Part shown: positions 44,706 through 53,826 of the stretch, in pieces | How the letters are laid out: each line of letters opens with the position of its first letter | Numbering within the stretch: position 1 is the stretch's first letter | From: Collinsella sp. TF08-11AT | GTDB lineage: Bacteria; Actinomycetota; Coriobacteriia; Coriobacteriales; Coriobacteriaceae | DNA length: 64,000 nt | Direction: 5' to 3' | Assembly: GCF_003437035.1 (NCBI RefSeq) | Contig: NZ_QSRL01000005.1 | Coordinates: forward strand, 250 to 64,249 | Notes under the pieces: generated by a model | Databases searched by the model: none | The model's input: only the letters and a program-made list of their open reading frames with translations | Told to the model about the DNA's origin: nothing | Program-made: the position numbers and the translations under genes

Positions 44706-45233
44706 TTGGAGTCGGAAAACACTGATCTGCCCGCAAAGAACAAAGGCCTCGTGTGGCTCGAGCAGCACAAAGTCCAGATTGGCATCGGTGTATTTGTGGC
44801 AATCAGTTCAATCGTTAGCATTACGATTGCCGCGAAAACGGGCCATACGCCTAAATTCAAAACTATTTGCAACGGCGCAGACAAAGGTGTTGCCACGATT
44901 GCTAAGGCAGCAGAAAAGGCCTCCTTGCCAGTGGTCAACCTTACCGGAGTCAAGAAGACTGCAACGGGACTCGGACATGACTTGCTTCTTTCGAATCAGG
45001 CAGTTAACAAGCGTCTCGTCTCCAGCGGAATGATGACAAAAGAGCCCTGGGGTTACAAGCTCACAGAAGTCGGCAAACTCTTTGGGAAAGAAACAGTCAA
45101 AGTAACGCGCGCCGGTTATACCTTCTCAAATATCGAATGGGATGAAGCGGTTGTCCCGTTTGTTTTTACTTCCGACGAACTTGCGAGCATTAACGCCAAA
45201 AAAACTCACATTGCGCAAGTCATAGCCCAGTAG
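44706..45233 (+). CDS. Uncharacterised membrane-anchored protein
   Basis: This 175-residue product begins with TTG after a GAGGTG element, 12 bases past the XRE stop. A single membrane segment lies at about residues 23-43 (VQIGIGVFVAISSIVSITIA). The rest is soluble, and its central part, KRLVSSGMMTKEPWGYKLTEVGKLFGKETVKV, resembles a winged-helix or phage antirepressor-type KilA/ANT C-terminal element, an uncertain impression. The function is unknown. With the XRE protein it makes two adjacent genes with membrane segments and DNA-binding-like parts. Confidence 0.55.
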   Translation: MESENTDLPAKNKGLVWLEQHKVQIGIGVFVAISSIVSITIAAKTGHTPKFKTICNGADKGVATIAKAAEKASLPVVNLTGVKKTATGLGHDLLLSNQAVNKRLVSSGMMTKEPWGYKLTEVGKLFGKETVKVTRAGYTFSNIEWDEAVVPFVFTSDELASINAKKTHIAQVIAQ

Positions 45234-45284
45234 TCAAATCTGATACACCGTGCGCCCCGCGTACGCAAACGAAAAGGAGACACC

Positions 45285-45503
45285 ATGGTCATATACAGAA
45301 CTCAAGAATGGAACGGATACGGAAAGCAAAACTACTACTGGAATGAATACCGCCGTGAGGGCGACACGGTTGTCAAATACAAGTGTAATAGGCGCAAGTT
45401 CTTCGATGGGGACGAAAGCAACTGGGAAGAAAGCGAGCATGAAGAAGATTCGTGGAGCATTGACGATCCCAATATGCCCGATTGGCTGAACGGCTACCTC
45501 TAA
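45285..45503 (+). CDS. Small acidic protein
   Basis: This 72-residue protein has AAAAGGAG seven bases before its ATG. The first half is rich in aromatic and basic residues ([21 protein letters not shown]), the second strongly acidic with Trp ([27 protein letters not shown]). No family is recognised. It is last in the three-gene cassette and is followed by a terminator, so it is likely co-transcribed with the two membrane proteins. The charge pattern could suit a partner-binding or DNA-mimic role, but that is speculation. Confidence 0.6.
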   Translation: MVIYRTQEWNGYGKQNYYWNEYRREGDTVVKYKCNRRKFFDGDESNWEESEHEEDSWSIDDPNMPDWLNGYL

Positions 45504-45527
45504 TAACTATTAACTAGCAGCCCTTGA

Positions 45528-45559
45528 AAGCCCCACTTCCCACAGGGAACGTGGGGCTT
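45528..45559 (+). terminator. Terminator of the three-gene cassette
   Basis: AAGCCCCAC and GTGGGGCTT form a perfect 9-bp stem with an inner CC/GG pair, followed by a T-containing stretch. Confidence 0.65.
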
Positions 45560-45788
45560 GATATTGCCCTCCTGTCCGAAAGCACTTTCCATCTCAGCTT
45601 TCAATCTAGGCAACCACAATGGTATGGGCCATGGCCGTCAGTTCACCAATCTCAATAAACCTGTCTTTTGTAATGCGATTGACCAATGCGCCGACTCTCT
45701 GGTCGGTCGCATCGACATCACAAGCGATGCGCAGCCCGGGAGAGCCGCCAAAAGCAGCTGCTTGCCTGATGCACAAAAGCGCAGAAAC

Positions 45789-45932
45789 CCGCATCCCGAA
45801 TATGGTGGGATGCGGGCACGGACAATCGTGTGTCCCATTCCAGGCGCGGATTCTGGGATGCAATCTCCGCCGAGGGCTCCAAGGGGAAAGCGCATCCCAT
45901 TCTGAGCGCCTATTCCGGGACACAGTTTCCGC
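45789..45932. repeat. Palindrome plus two imperfect 38-bp direct repeats
   Basis: CCCGCATCCC and GGGATGCGGG (45789-45817) form a perfect 10-bp-arm hairpin. Then TCCCATTC-n3-GCGC-n2-ATTC-n-GGGA-n2-CA-n-T-n-TCCGC occurs at 45833-45870 and again at 45895-45932, 62 bases apart. Confidence 0.65.
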
Positions 45933-45940
45933 TCCAAGCA

Positions 45941-45972
45941 AAAGGCCCCGGCTCGCGATGGAGCCGGGGCCA
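45941..45972 (-). terminator. Intrinsic terminator of the molybdenum hydroxylase gene
   Basis: On the minus strand GGCCCCGGCTC and GAGCCGGGGCC form a perfect 11-bp stem followed by TTTT. Confidence 0.9.
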
Positions 45973-46040
45973 AAGGCACAGCATATGCAGTTGATGTTGA
46001 GCGCGGACGGTCCGTCAGCAATGGGCGTCCGCGTTCTACC

Positions 46041-48818
46041 CTACCCGCGGTGACGGGCGCGGCTGTAGGGCGTATCCACCATGGGCAGATCCGGACGCAG
46101 CTTGCCGTCAAATGCGCGATAGGCGTTCTGCACGGCGGGCGCCGTGGGGATCGTTGCGATCTCGCCGATGCCCTTGCCGCCGTATGCCACGGGCAACAGC
46201 TCGTCCTTCTCCACGTAAATGGCGTGGATATCCGGAATCTCGGGCGCACGGAACAGCCCGAGCGTACCGTACCTTGCCTGGGGTACGCAGTCCTTGAGCG
46301 GCCAGTCCTCGGTAAGCGCATAGCCCATACCCATGAGCACGCCGCCTTCAATCTGACCCTGGATGGAGATGGGATTGACCACCTTGCCGGAATCGTGCGC
46401 GGCATAGACCTCGCTCACGCGGCCGTCATCATCCAGAATGACCACATGTGTGGCAAAGCCGTAGCAGATGTGGCTCTTGGGGTTGGGAACGTCAGCGCCC
46501 AGCTTGTCGGTCGGCTCCAGGTACACGTAGCCAAACTCGCAGCCCTCGAGCGCCTTGATGGCGGTCGCGGGATCCTGAGGATGCATGCCCTGGCCGGCGA
46601 CGAGCTCCTGCGTGCGCAACTGATAGGCGCGACCGTCGTCGTACTCGATCTTGACGCCGTCGCCATGCGCGCTCACGGGAGTATCGGGTGCGGGCTTGCC
46701 GGCCTCGATGTCAAGCATGGCATCGCGCAGCAGGAAGGCGGCACCGCGCACGGCCTCGCCGGTCACGACCGTCTGACGCGAACCAGACGTGGTGCCGGAG
46801 TCGGGAGCATTCTCGGTGGAGCACTCGCCGTTGGCGATGCGGCTCAGCGGCAGACCGCAGGCCTCGGCAACGTCCTGCAAAAAGACCGTGTTGCAGCCCT
46901 GGCCGATGTCGGACGTGGCGGCGTAGACCACGGCGCGGCCATCCTCGACGCGAATCTTGCAGCGGCCGGCATCGGGCAGGCCCACGCCCACGCCGGCGTT
47001 CTTCATGGCGCAGGCGATACCGGCATGTCCGGGATGCGCATAGTAGGCGTCCTTGACCTCGAGCAGCGTCTCCTTAAGCGCCGTGGAGCAATCGGCGATC
47101 TGGCCGTTGGGCAAAACCTCACCCGGCTCGATAGCGTTTCGGTAACGAATCTCCCACGGATCCAGGCCGACCTTCTCTGCCAGCAAGTCGATCAGGCTCT
47201 CGAGTGCAAACTCGGACTGGCAAACGCCAAAGCCGCGGTACGCGCCGGCGGGCGGGTTGTTGGTGTAGTAGCCAAAGCCGCGAATGTCGGTGTTCTGGTA
47301 CTTGTAGGGGCCGACGGCGTGCGTGCAGGCGCGCTCGAGCACCGGACCGCACAGCGACGCGTAGGCGCCGGTATCAAAATTGATCTCGCAATCCAGGCCG
47401 GTAAAGTTGCCCTCGGCGTCGCAGCCCAGCGTAAAGGTGCCGTCCATGGCATGGCGCTTGGGATGGAACGCAAGCGACTCGGCACGCGTGAGCTTGCACT
47501 TCACAGGACGCTGGAGCTTATATGCGGCGAGCGCGGCCAGGTGCTGGACCGAAACGTCCTCCTTACCGCCAAAGCCGCCGCCCACGAGCATGGTCTCGAC
47601 GACCACGCGCTCGGGCTCGCTATCCCAGCCAAACATGTGGGCACACTCTTTGCGCGTGTCGTAGGCACCCTGGTCGGTCGACTGCACCTTGACGCCGTTC
47701 TTGTACGGGAAGGCAACGGCGCACTCGGGCTCCAAGAAGGCATGCTCGGTAAAGGGCGTGGTAAAGCGCTGCGTCACGGTGAACGCGCTTTCGGCCAGCG
47801 CCTTGGCGGCGTCGCCGCGCGTCACGTGGCGGCTCTGACACACGTTGTCCTTGAGCTCCACCGTGTTGCCGAAGGCAAAGAAGCTGTCGTGCAGGCGCGG
47901 GGCGTCAGCAGCCCTGGCCTCGACAATGTTACGCACGGGCTCCAGCGGCTCGTAATCAATCTTTACGAGCTTCTTGGCCTTCTCGAGCGTCGCCTCGTCC
48001 TCGGCAACCACCAGCACAATGGCATCGCCCACGCAGCGGGTGATATCGCCCGCCGCGATCATGACGTCCCAGTCCTGGATAAGGTGGCCGACCTGGTTGA
48101 CCGGCACGTCCTCGGCGCGCAGGATACCCACCACACCGGGCAGGGCCTCGGCCTTGGAGGTATCGATGGAGAGCACACGGGCGCGCGGGTACTTGGAGCG
48201 CACGGCGCTGGCATAGGTCAGGCCCGTCTGGTCGATCTCGTCGATGTCGTCGGGGTACTTGCCCTCGCCGAGCACCTTCTTGCGCACGTCGATACGGAAG
48301 GCGCGCTTGCCTACGCCGTAGTTGTCGCCGCGCTCCAGATCCTCGTCGATCTGCTTTTCGCCGCGGAGCACCGCAGCGGCCAGTGAAATGCCCTCGATGA
48401 TCTTCTTGTAGCCGGTGCAACGGCAGATGTTGCCGCGGATGGCGTACTTGATCTGCTCCTCGGTGGGCTCGGGGTCCTCGGCGATGAGCGCCGCACCCGC
48501 CATGACCATGCCGGGGATGCAAAAACCGCACTGCACGGCACCCACGGCGCCAAAGGCGTACACAAAGGCCTCGCGCACGTCCTGGGGCAGGCCCTCGACG
48601 GTCACGATGTTGCGGCCGGCGGCAAGAGCGGTGGTCAGTACGCATGCCTTGACGGCCGCGCCGTCTACATGGATGGTGCAGGTACCGCAGGCGCCCTCGG
48701 AGCAGCCGTCCTTAGCGGAATGGATGTGCAGGTCGTCGCGCAAGTAGCGGAGCAGCGGCTTGTTCTGAGTCGTCGTGCGCTCGACGCCGTTAACGGTAAA
48801 AGTGAATTCCTGTGCCAT
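46041..48818 (-). CDS. xdhD: Selenium-dependent xanthine dehydrogenase-type molybdenum hydroxylase
   Basis: This 925-residue fusion has an N-terminal plant-type [2Fe-2S] domain (C39, C44, C47, C59), a second helical [2Fe-2S] domain (C97, C100, C132, C134), and a molybdopterin-binding part from about residue 170, with GGGFGGKED, AYRGFGVCQSEFALE, DIGQGCNT and the catalytic-Glu region GGKGIGEIAT. It hydroxylates or reduces purines at the Mo centre. No FAD subunit gene is present nearby, so electrons probably pass to YgfK or the adjacent polyferredoxin. Selenium dependence is inferred from yqeB and yqeC. Confidence 0.9.
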   Translation of the reverse strand: MAQEFTFTVNGVERTTTQNKPLLRYLRDDLHIHSAKDGCSEGACGTCTIHVDGAAVKACVLTTALAAGRNIVTVEGLPQDVREAFVYAFGAVGAVQCGFCIPGMVMAGAALIAEDPEPTEEQIKYAIRGNICRCTGYKKIIEGISLAAAVLRGEKQIDEDLERGDNYGVGKRAFRIDVRKKVLGEGKYPDDIDEIDQTGLTYASAVRSKYPRARVLSIDTSKAEALPGVVGILRAEDVPVNQVGHLIQDWDVMIAAGDITRCVGDAIVLVVAEDEATLEKAKKLVKIDYEPLEPVRNIVEARAADAPRLHDSFFAFGNTVELKDNVCQSRHVTRGDAAKALAESAFTVTQRFTTPFTEHAFLEPECAVAFPYKNGVKVQSTDQGAYDTRKECAHMFGWDSEPERVVVETMLVGGGFGGKEDVSVQHLAALAAYKLQRPVKCKLTRAESLAFHPKRHAMDGTFTLGCDAEGNFTGLDCEINFDTGAYASLCGPVLERACTHAVGPYKYQNTDIRGFGYYTNNPPAGAYRGFGVCQSEFALESLIDLLAEKVGLDPWEIRYRNAIEPGEVLPNGQIADCSTALKETLLEVKDAYYAHPGHAGIACAMKNAGVGVGLPDAGRCKIRVEDGRAVVYAATSDIGQGCNTVFLQDVAEACGLPLSRIANGECSTENAPDSGTTSGSRQTVVTGEAVRGAAFLLRDAMLDIEAGKPAPDTPVSAHGDGVKIEYDDGRAYQLRTQELVAGQGMHPQDPATAIKALEGCEFGYVYLEPTDKLGADVPNPKSHICYGFATHVVILDDDGRVSEVYAAHDSGKVVNPISIQGQIEGGVLMGMGYALTEDWPLKDCVPQARYGTLGLFRAPEIPDIHAIYVEKDELLPVAYGGKGIGEIATIPTAPAVQNAYRAFDGKLRPDLPMVDTPYSRARHRG

Positions 48819-48830
48819 GGTGATTCCCTT

Positions 48831-49310
48831 CTACACGCCGGCGGCGATGCCGGTGCGGTCGTGGATGGCGCCATGCGGGCAGACGACGGCGCACATGCCG
48901 CACGACAGGCAGTCCGCGCCGTCGATATGGGCGCAGTTGTCCTCGATGCGGATAGCGCCGGCAGGGCACTTTTTAGCGCACATGCCGCAACCGATGCAGC
49001 TCGTGTCGCAGATCTTGCGCGCAATGGCGCCCTTGTCGGTGTTGTTACAGCGCACCAGAATGTTCTGGTAGCCGGGAACGAAGGCAATCACGCGCTGCGG
49101 GCACGCCATGCCGCACAGGCCACAGCCCGTGCACTTGGAGCGATCCACGCGGGCGATGTCATCAACCAGCGCAATGGCGCCGTGGGGGCAGGCCGTGACG
49201 CAGGCGCCACAGCCAATGCAGCCTTCGCTGCAGCGGGCGTCGCCGCCTGCGGAAGCACAGCCGCTTCCGCAGGCAACGTAGGCCACGTTATGTTGAATGG
49301 ATTTGGCCAT
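48831..49310 (-). CDS. Polyferredoxin with four [4Fe-4S] motifs
   Basis: This 159-residue protein has four ferredoxin-type motifs: GCIGCGACVTACP, KCTGCGLCGMACP, SCIGCGMCAKKCP and DCLSCGMCAVVCP, plus an N-terminal Cys cluster (ACGSGCASAGGDARC). The last part resembles the RnfB ferredoxin region. It lies between ygfK (upstream, 11 bases) and the molybdenum hydroxylase gene (12 bases), so all three are surely co-transcribed. It probably carries electrons between them. No signal peptide is present, so it is cytoplasmic. Confidence 0.88.
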   Translation of the reverse strand: MAKSIQHNVAYVACGSGCASAGGDARCSEGCIGCGACVTACPHGAIALVDDIARVDRSKCTGCGLCGMACPQRVIAFVPGYQNILVRCNNTDKGAIARKICDTSCIGCGMCAKKCPAGAIRIEDNCAHIDGADCLSCGMCAVVCPHGAIHDRTGIAAGV

Positions 49311-49321
49311 AAGAGACTCGC

Positions 49322-52321
49322 CTATTTCTTAAGAAGGTACGAATAGTTGTCGCGCACGGCCTTGATGGTCAGGCGGACGGCCTCGGGCAGACCGGTGTTG
49401 ACGGCATCGACCGAGACGGTACGGACCGTGCCGGCAACACGGACCTTAAAGTGATCCTCGTCCACGGCCAGGAAGCCCTCGTTCTCGGAGTTCTCCATGT
49501 CCTGCTCGCTCCAGAACAGGGTGAGCTTGTCTTTGTAGGGACGACCCTCCTGGTAGGGGCAGAACACGGCGCAGTTGCCGCACTCGTTGCACATGCCATC
49601 GACATGTACCACCTGATGCTTGGCCAGGCCCGGCACCTTAATAGCAACGTTTGCGCGGTTGGGGCACACGTCGCAGCAAACCTCGCACACCGAGCCGCAG
49701 CCCAGGCAGCGGGTCTTGGTGCAGTTGCGCTTGTCGCGGCACAGCGATCCCTTGCGCTCGTAGCAGGTGTCCTCGCGACCGGCCTGCTCGTTGCGGTCGG
49801 CGTACTTGTTAAAGTCCACGCCGGCGATGGCACGGGCGACCTCGGCGGCGTCGGCAATAGCCTCGACCACGGTGGCAGGACCGCGGCGGCAGTCGCCCGC
49901 AGCCCAGACGCCCTCGACGCCGGTGGAGGTGGCGGCAAGGCGACCGCGACGGTCGTGCTCGACGCCCGCGGCATCGTACAGGCTGGCATCGATGCCCTCG
50001 CCCACGGCGCAGATCACCGTGGTGGCGGAAAGCTCGACGGTCTCGCCCGTGGCGACGGGGCTGCGACGGCCGCTTGCATCCGGCTCGCCAAGCTCCATGA
50101 CGTCGCAGGTCAGCACGGCGCCGTTGAGCGCCTTGGGCGCCAGCAGCTCGCAAAACTCAACGCCATCGGCAAGAGCAAGATCGAGCTCTTCCTCGTCGGC
50201 GGGCATCTGCTTCTTGGTACGGCGATACACCAGGCGCACGTTCTTCACGCCTGCCAGGCGCTTGGCCACGCGGGCGGCGTCCATGGCGGTGTTGCCGGCA
50301 CCAATGACCACGACGTCCTCGCCCAGCTCAAGCTTCTCGCCCTTCTTGGCGGCCTCGAGGAACTCCAGCACGTCGAGCTCGGCACCCTCGCCCAGGCCCG
50401 CAGAGCCGGGCATCCAGGCACCGGTGGCCACGACCACGTCGGTAAAGCCCTGGGCCTTGAGCTCGTCGATGGACTCCACGCGGGCGTTGAGCTGAACCTT
50501 GGCGCCAAAGGCCAGGCAGAGCTCGGCGTCGTGCGAGATATCGTCGCTCGCAATGCGGAACTCGGGGATCACGTGACGGACCACGCCGCCGAGCGAATCG
50601 CGGGCCTCGAAGATAGTGACGGGCACGCCGGCACGTGTCAGGAAGAACGCCGTCGCCAGGCCGGCCGGGCCGCCGCCGATAACGGCAACGTTGCGCTCGC
50701 CGTCGTTGGCGATGGCCTGGGCGCGCAGCTTGGGCAGCACGGCGGTCATGGCCTCGCGGGCGGCCTTGAGCTTGCTGGCGCGGATCTGGGCGCCCTCGGG
50801 CTCATAGAATGCACGCTCGCAGGCACGGCCGCAAGGATGCGGGCAAATGGTGCCGGTAATGAACGGTAGGGCGTTGCGCTCGATGATGATGTTGAGCGCG
50901 TCCTCGTAGCGGCCCTCGTCAACAGCCGCCAGGTAGGCGGGAATATCCTGCTGGATGGGGCAGCTCGTGCGGCACGGCGTGGTAAAGCAGTCGGAAAGCG
51001 GGCTCTTGCCGGCGACCTTGCGATCGGGCAGCGGGCGCAGCGGCTTCTTGTAGAGCGGGTTGGTGAGTGAGTCGGTCTGGATCGCGGTCACGGCCTCGAG
51101 AGAGACGCCCGCGAACGGCTTGCCGTCCAGATCGGTAAACTCGCTGGCCATCTGGCTAAAGCGCTCGTAGCCACCGGGCTTGAGTACGTCGGTCGCCAGG
51201 GTAACGGGCCAAATGCCGGCATCGTACAGGGCACGGATGTTGTAGACCGTGGCACCACCGGAGTAGCTGATGCGCAGCTTGCCGTCAAACTGCTCGGTAA
51301 TGCGGCGGGCAGCCTCGATGGTCAGCGAGAACAGCGAACGGCCGGACATATACATCTCGGTGGAAGGCAGCTCGTTCCTCGTCACGTCGACGGGGAACGT
51401 GTTGGTCAGCTTGACGCCAAACTCCAGGCCGCGCTCGGCGCACAGGGCAATCAGGCGCTCGAACATGGGCACGGCGTCGACCCACTGCAGGTCCTCGCGG
51501 AAGTGCGTGTCATCGAAGACGATGTAGTCAAAGCCCAGCTCGTTGAGGCGCTGGCGGGCAAACTCATAGCCCAGCAGCGTGGGGTTGCACTTGATGTAGG
51601 TATTGAGGCCCTTCTCGGTGATGAGGTAGGTCGCAATGCGCTCGATCTCCGCCGGCGGGCAGCCGTGCAGGGTAGACTCGGTGATGGAGTTGGAGACGCG
51701 CGCCGGGATGGACTCGACAAACGCGGCGTCGACATGCTCAAACTTGTCCAGGTTGGCAAGCGCCCACGTGCGGCACTCGTTCCAAACCTCGGAGCCGCTG
51801 GCGTCCTTCATGCCCTCAATGTACGCATCGACCTTGGGGCTCTTAATGCCCTCCAGGTCATAACCCACGGACATGTTGAAGACAAAGCCGTCCGGGCTGC
51901 CCAAGCCGTACTCGCGAGCGATCAGGTGGCAGGCAAACCATGCCTTCACGTACTCGGCAAAGGCCTGCGGAACCTCGAGCTCGGTCGACCACTCGCAGTT
52001 GTAGCACTCGTCCTGCGCCACAATGCAGGGCTTGTTGACGCAACGGGAGAGCTCCTCGCCGTCCATAACCTGGACGGTCTTGAGCTCAAAGAAACGAGAA
52101 CCGGCCACGTAGGATGCCACGATGTTCTGGGCCAGCTGCGTGTTGGGGCCGGCAGCCGGGCCAAACGGAGTCTCGATGCGCTCGTCAAAAATGGGAAGCG
52201 CGCCCTCCTGGTTGGTCGTGACCATCTTGCGCACGCCAAAGATGGCGTCCTGGGTCTTATGCTCCTCGATGATCCAGTTCATCAGCTGCGAAAACGGGAT
52301 CGGCCTCATGATGTCGCTCAT
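49322..52321 (-). CDS. ygfK: YgfK-type flavin/iron-sulfur oxidoreductase (putative selenate reductase subunit)
   Basis: This 999-residue multidomain oxidoreductase has a TIM-barrel-like dihydropyrimidine-dehydrogenase-type N-terminus (to about 440), a GltD-like Cys region CFTTPCRTSCPIQQDIPAYL, FAD and NAD(P) Rossmann motifs IGGGPAGLATAFF and VIGAGNTAMDAARV, and a C-terminal iron-sulfur region (CLGCGSVCEVCCDVCP, CNECGNCAVFCP). In E. coli YgfK was named for selenate reduction; in gut anaerobes the homologue is linked to reductive purine breakdown. GAGGAG lies six bases before the ATG at 52321. Confidence 0.9.
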   Translation of the reverse strand: MSDIMRPIPFSQLMNWIIEEHKTQDAIFGVRKMVTTNQEGALPIFDERIETPFGPAAGPNTQLAQNIVASYVAGSRFFELKTVQVMDGEELSRCVNKPCIVAQDECYNCEWSTELEVPQAFAEYVKAWFACHLIAREYGLGSPDGFVFNMSVGYDLEGIKSPKVDAYIEGMKDASGSEVWNECRTWALANLDKFEHVDAAFVESIPARVSNSITESTLHGCPPAEIERIATYLITEKGLNTYIKCNPTLLGYEFARQRLNELGFDYIVFDDTHFREDLQWVDAVPMFERLIALCAERGLEFGVKLTNTFPVDVTRNELPSTEMYMSGRSLFSLTIEAARRITEQFDGKLRISYSGGATVYNIRALYDAGIWPVTLATDVLKPGGYERFSQMASEFTDLDGKPFAGVSLEAVTAIQTDSLTNPLYKKPLRPLPDRKVAGKSPLSDCFTTPCRTSCPIQQDIPAYLAAVDEGRYEDALNIIIERNALPFITGTICPHPCGRACERAFYEPEGAQIRASKLKAAREAMTAVLPKLRAQAIANDGERNVAVIGGGPAGLATAFFLTRAGVPVTIFEARDSLGGVVRHVIPEFRIASDDISHDAELCLAFGAKVQLNARVESIDELKAQGFTDVVVATGAWMPGSAGLGEGAELDVLEFLEAAKKGEKLELGEDVVVIGAGNTAMDAARVAKRLAGVKNVRLVYRRTKKQMPADEEELDLALADGVEFCELLAPKALNGAVLTCDVMELGEPDASGRRSPVATGETVELSATTVICAVGEGIDASLYDAAGVEHDRRGRLAATSTGVEGVWAAGDCRRGPATVVEAIADAAEVARAIAGVDFNKYADRNEQAGREDTCYERKGSLCRDKRNCTKTRCLGCGSVCEVCCDVCPNRANVAIKVPGLAKHQVVHVDGMCNECGNCAVFCPYQEGRPYKDKLTLFWSEQDMENSENEGFLAVDEDHFKVRVAGTVRTVSVDAVNTGLPEAVRLTIKAVRDNYSYLLKK

Positions 52322-52470
52322 AGTGAGCTCCTCTCTGTAACGCCCGGCGAGACCGCGCGGCGGGCGCAAATACGGTGTAGCGCTAGCACAAGCGCCGGCG
52401 ACCCCGCGGAGGCCGCCTATGCGCGCGCCGGATGCGGCGAAACATCCGACGCGCGTGAATCTACTTGTAA

Positions 52471-53826
52471 TTAGTAGGTGCGATCGTTGAGCGTGCTCCA
52501 GAGCTTCTTGGACTCAGCCATGGTCCACGCGTTGATCTTTTCTTCATCGATACCGACAAACTCGCGATCCTTGTACAGGACGCGGCCGTTGATGATGGTG
52601 GTGCGGCAGTTTTTGCCCATCATGCCAAAGAGCATGTGGCCGTCGATGTTCTCCTCGCTCAGCGGCGTAAAGGGCTTGTAGTCCATAACGATAACGTCGG
52701 CGGCAGCGCCGGGCTCAAGCACACCGAGCTTGCGATCGAAGTACTTGCTCGCCATCTTGGCGTTGTTCTCGAACAGCATCGTCATGGCCTCGCACCAGCC
52801 CACGTTGGGCATGGCGGCGTTGTGGCGCTGGATGATCAGGAAGACCTTGAGGCTCTCGAGCATATCGTGGGTGTAGGCGTCGGTGCCCATGCACACGGGG
52901 ATGCCGCGGCGGAAGAACTCGAGCACGGGGGCGCAGCCCACGGCGTTGCCCATATTGGATTCGGGGTTGTTGACGAGCCAGGTGCCGGACTCCTTGACGA
53001 TATCCATCTCGGCAGGCGTCACGTGGATGCAGTGGCCGAGCATGGTGTCGGGACCCAGCAAATTGTGCTGCAGCAGGCGCTCGACGGGGCTGATGCCACC
53101 GCGGTTGAGGCGGGAGTCCCACACGTCATTCATGCCCTCGCACACATGGATGTGGAAGCCGGTCAGGCCGTTGTTGGCCTCGGCCATCTTATCCATGGTC
53201 TCGTCCGACAGCGTAAAGGTGGCGTGACCGCCAAACATGGCGGCGATCATGTGGTTGTCGTTATCGCGACGCTCCTTGGCGGCCCACTGGGCAAACTCGG
53301 CGTTCTCGGCAATGGCCTGGTCGCATTTTTCCTGACCGCGGCGGTCGGAGACCTCGTAGCACAGGCACGAACGCATGCCCAGCTCCTGAGCTGCATCCTT
53401 AATGGTAAAGAGGCTGCCTGGGATCTCGCAGAAGCTCGCGTGGTGATCGAAGATCGTGGTGACGCCATCGCGGATGGAGTCAAGAATCGTGGCATAGGCG
53501 CTGGCCTTGGTGCCGTCGAGCGTCAGGTTGTCATCGATCTTCCACCACTGCTGCTCAAGATTCTCCAGGAAGTTGGTGGGGTTGCAGCCCTTAATGGCAA
53601 GGCCGCGGGCCAGACCCGAGTAGATGTGGGTGTGGCAATTGATGAGTCCAGGCATGATGAGGTTGCCCTGGGCATCGACGTACTCGGCATCCGGGTACTT
53701 GGCCTTGAGCTCGCACTCGGGGCCCACTTCGACGATCGTATCTCCGTCAATGGCGACCGCACCGTTTGGAATGAACGGGGTCTGAGCGTTGCGGGTAAAG
53801 ACGGAACCGTTAGCGACCAGAAGCAT
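52471..53826 (-). CDS. ssnA: SsnA-type aminohydrolase
   Basis: This 451-residue amidohydrolase has metal ligands in GLINCHTHIYSGLARG near residue 60, FHIHVCEG, LGHCIHVTPAE and CMGTDAYTHDM. SsnA is related to guanine deaminase and chlorohydrolases and sits beside ygfK in E. coli. In purine degradation it probably deaminates or opens a ring product. The ATG at 53826 has AAGGGAG at six bases; an ATG six codons upstream has no spacing for it. It lies 150 bases upstream of ygfK in the same direction. Confidence 0.89.
   Translation of the reverse strand: MLLVANGSVFTRNAQTPFIPNGAVAIDGDTIVEVGPECELKAKYPDAEYVDAQGNLIMPGLINCHTHIYSGLARGLAIKGCNPTNFLENLEQQWWKIDDNLTLDGTKASAYATILDSIRDGVTTIFDHHASFCEIPGSLFTIKDAAQELGMRSCLCYEVSDRRGQEKCDQAIAENAEFAQWAAKERRDNDNHMIAAMFGGHATFTLSDETMDKMAEANNGLTGFHIHVCEGMNDVWDSRLNRGGISPVERLLQHNLLGPDTMLGHCIHVTPAEMDIVKESGTWLVNNPESNMGNAVGCAPVLEFFRRGIPVCMGTDAYTHDMLESLKVFLIIQRHNAAMPNVGWCEAMTMLFENNAKMASKYFDRKLGVLEPGAAADVIVMDYKPFTPLSEENIDGHMLFGMMGKNCRTTIINGRVLYKDREFVGIDEEKINAWTMAESKKLWSTLNDRTY

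Larger units (their letters stand above)
45560..46040. other. Repeat-bearing gap before the hydroxylase terminator
   Basis: No supported gene is seen. Frames reading on both strands have no ribosome-binding site. It contains a palindrome, a 38-bp direct repeat pair and the terminator of the molybdenum hydroxylase gene, annotated separately. Confidence 0.55.

Noticed and set aside
45638..46040. Minus-strand frame running from the intergenic gap into the hydroxylase gene end
   Set aside because: It is in a different frame from the hydroxylase, crosses a strong terminator, and contains the repeat elements.
46050..48386. A 778-codon plus-strand frame
   Set aside because: Antisense to the molybdenum hydroxylase, whose cofactor motifs are unmistakable.
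46041..52321. Selenocysteine codons in the hydroxylase or YgfK
   Set aside because: Both genes read through without an in-frame TGA. In this enzyme class selenium is a labile cofactor ligand, not selenocysteine.
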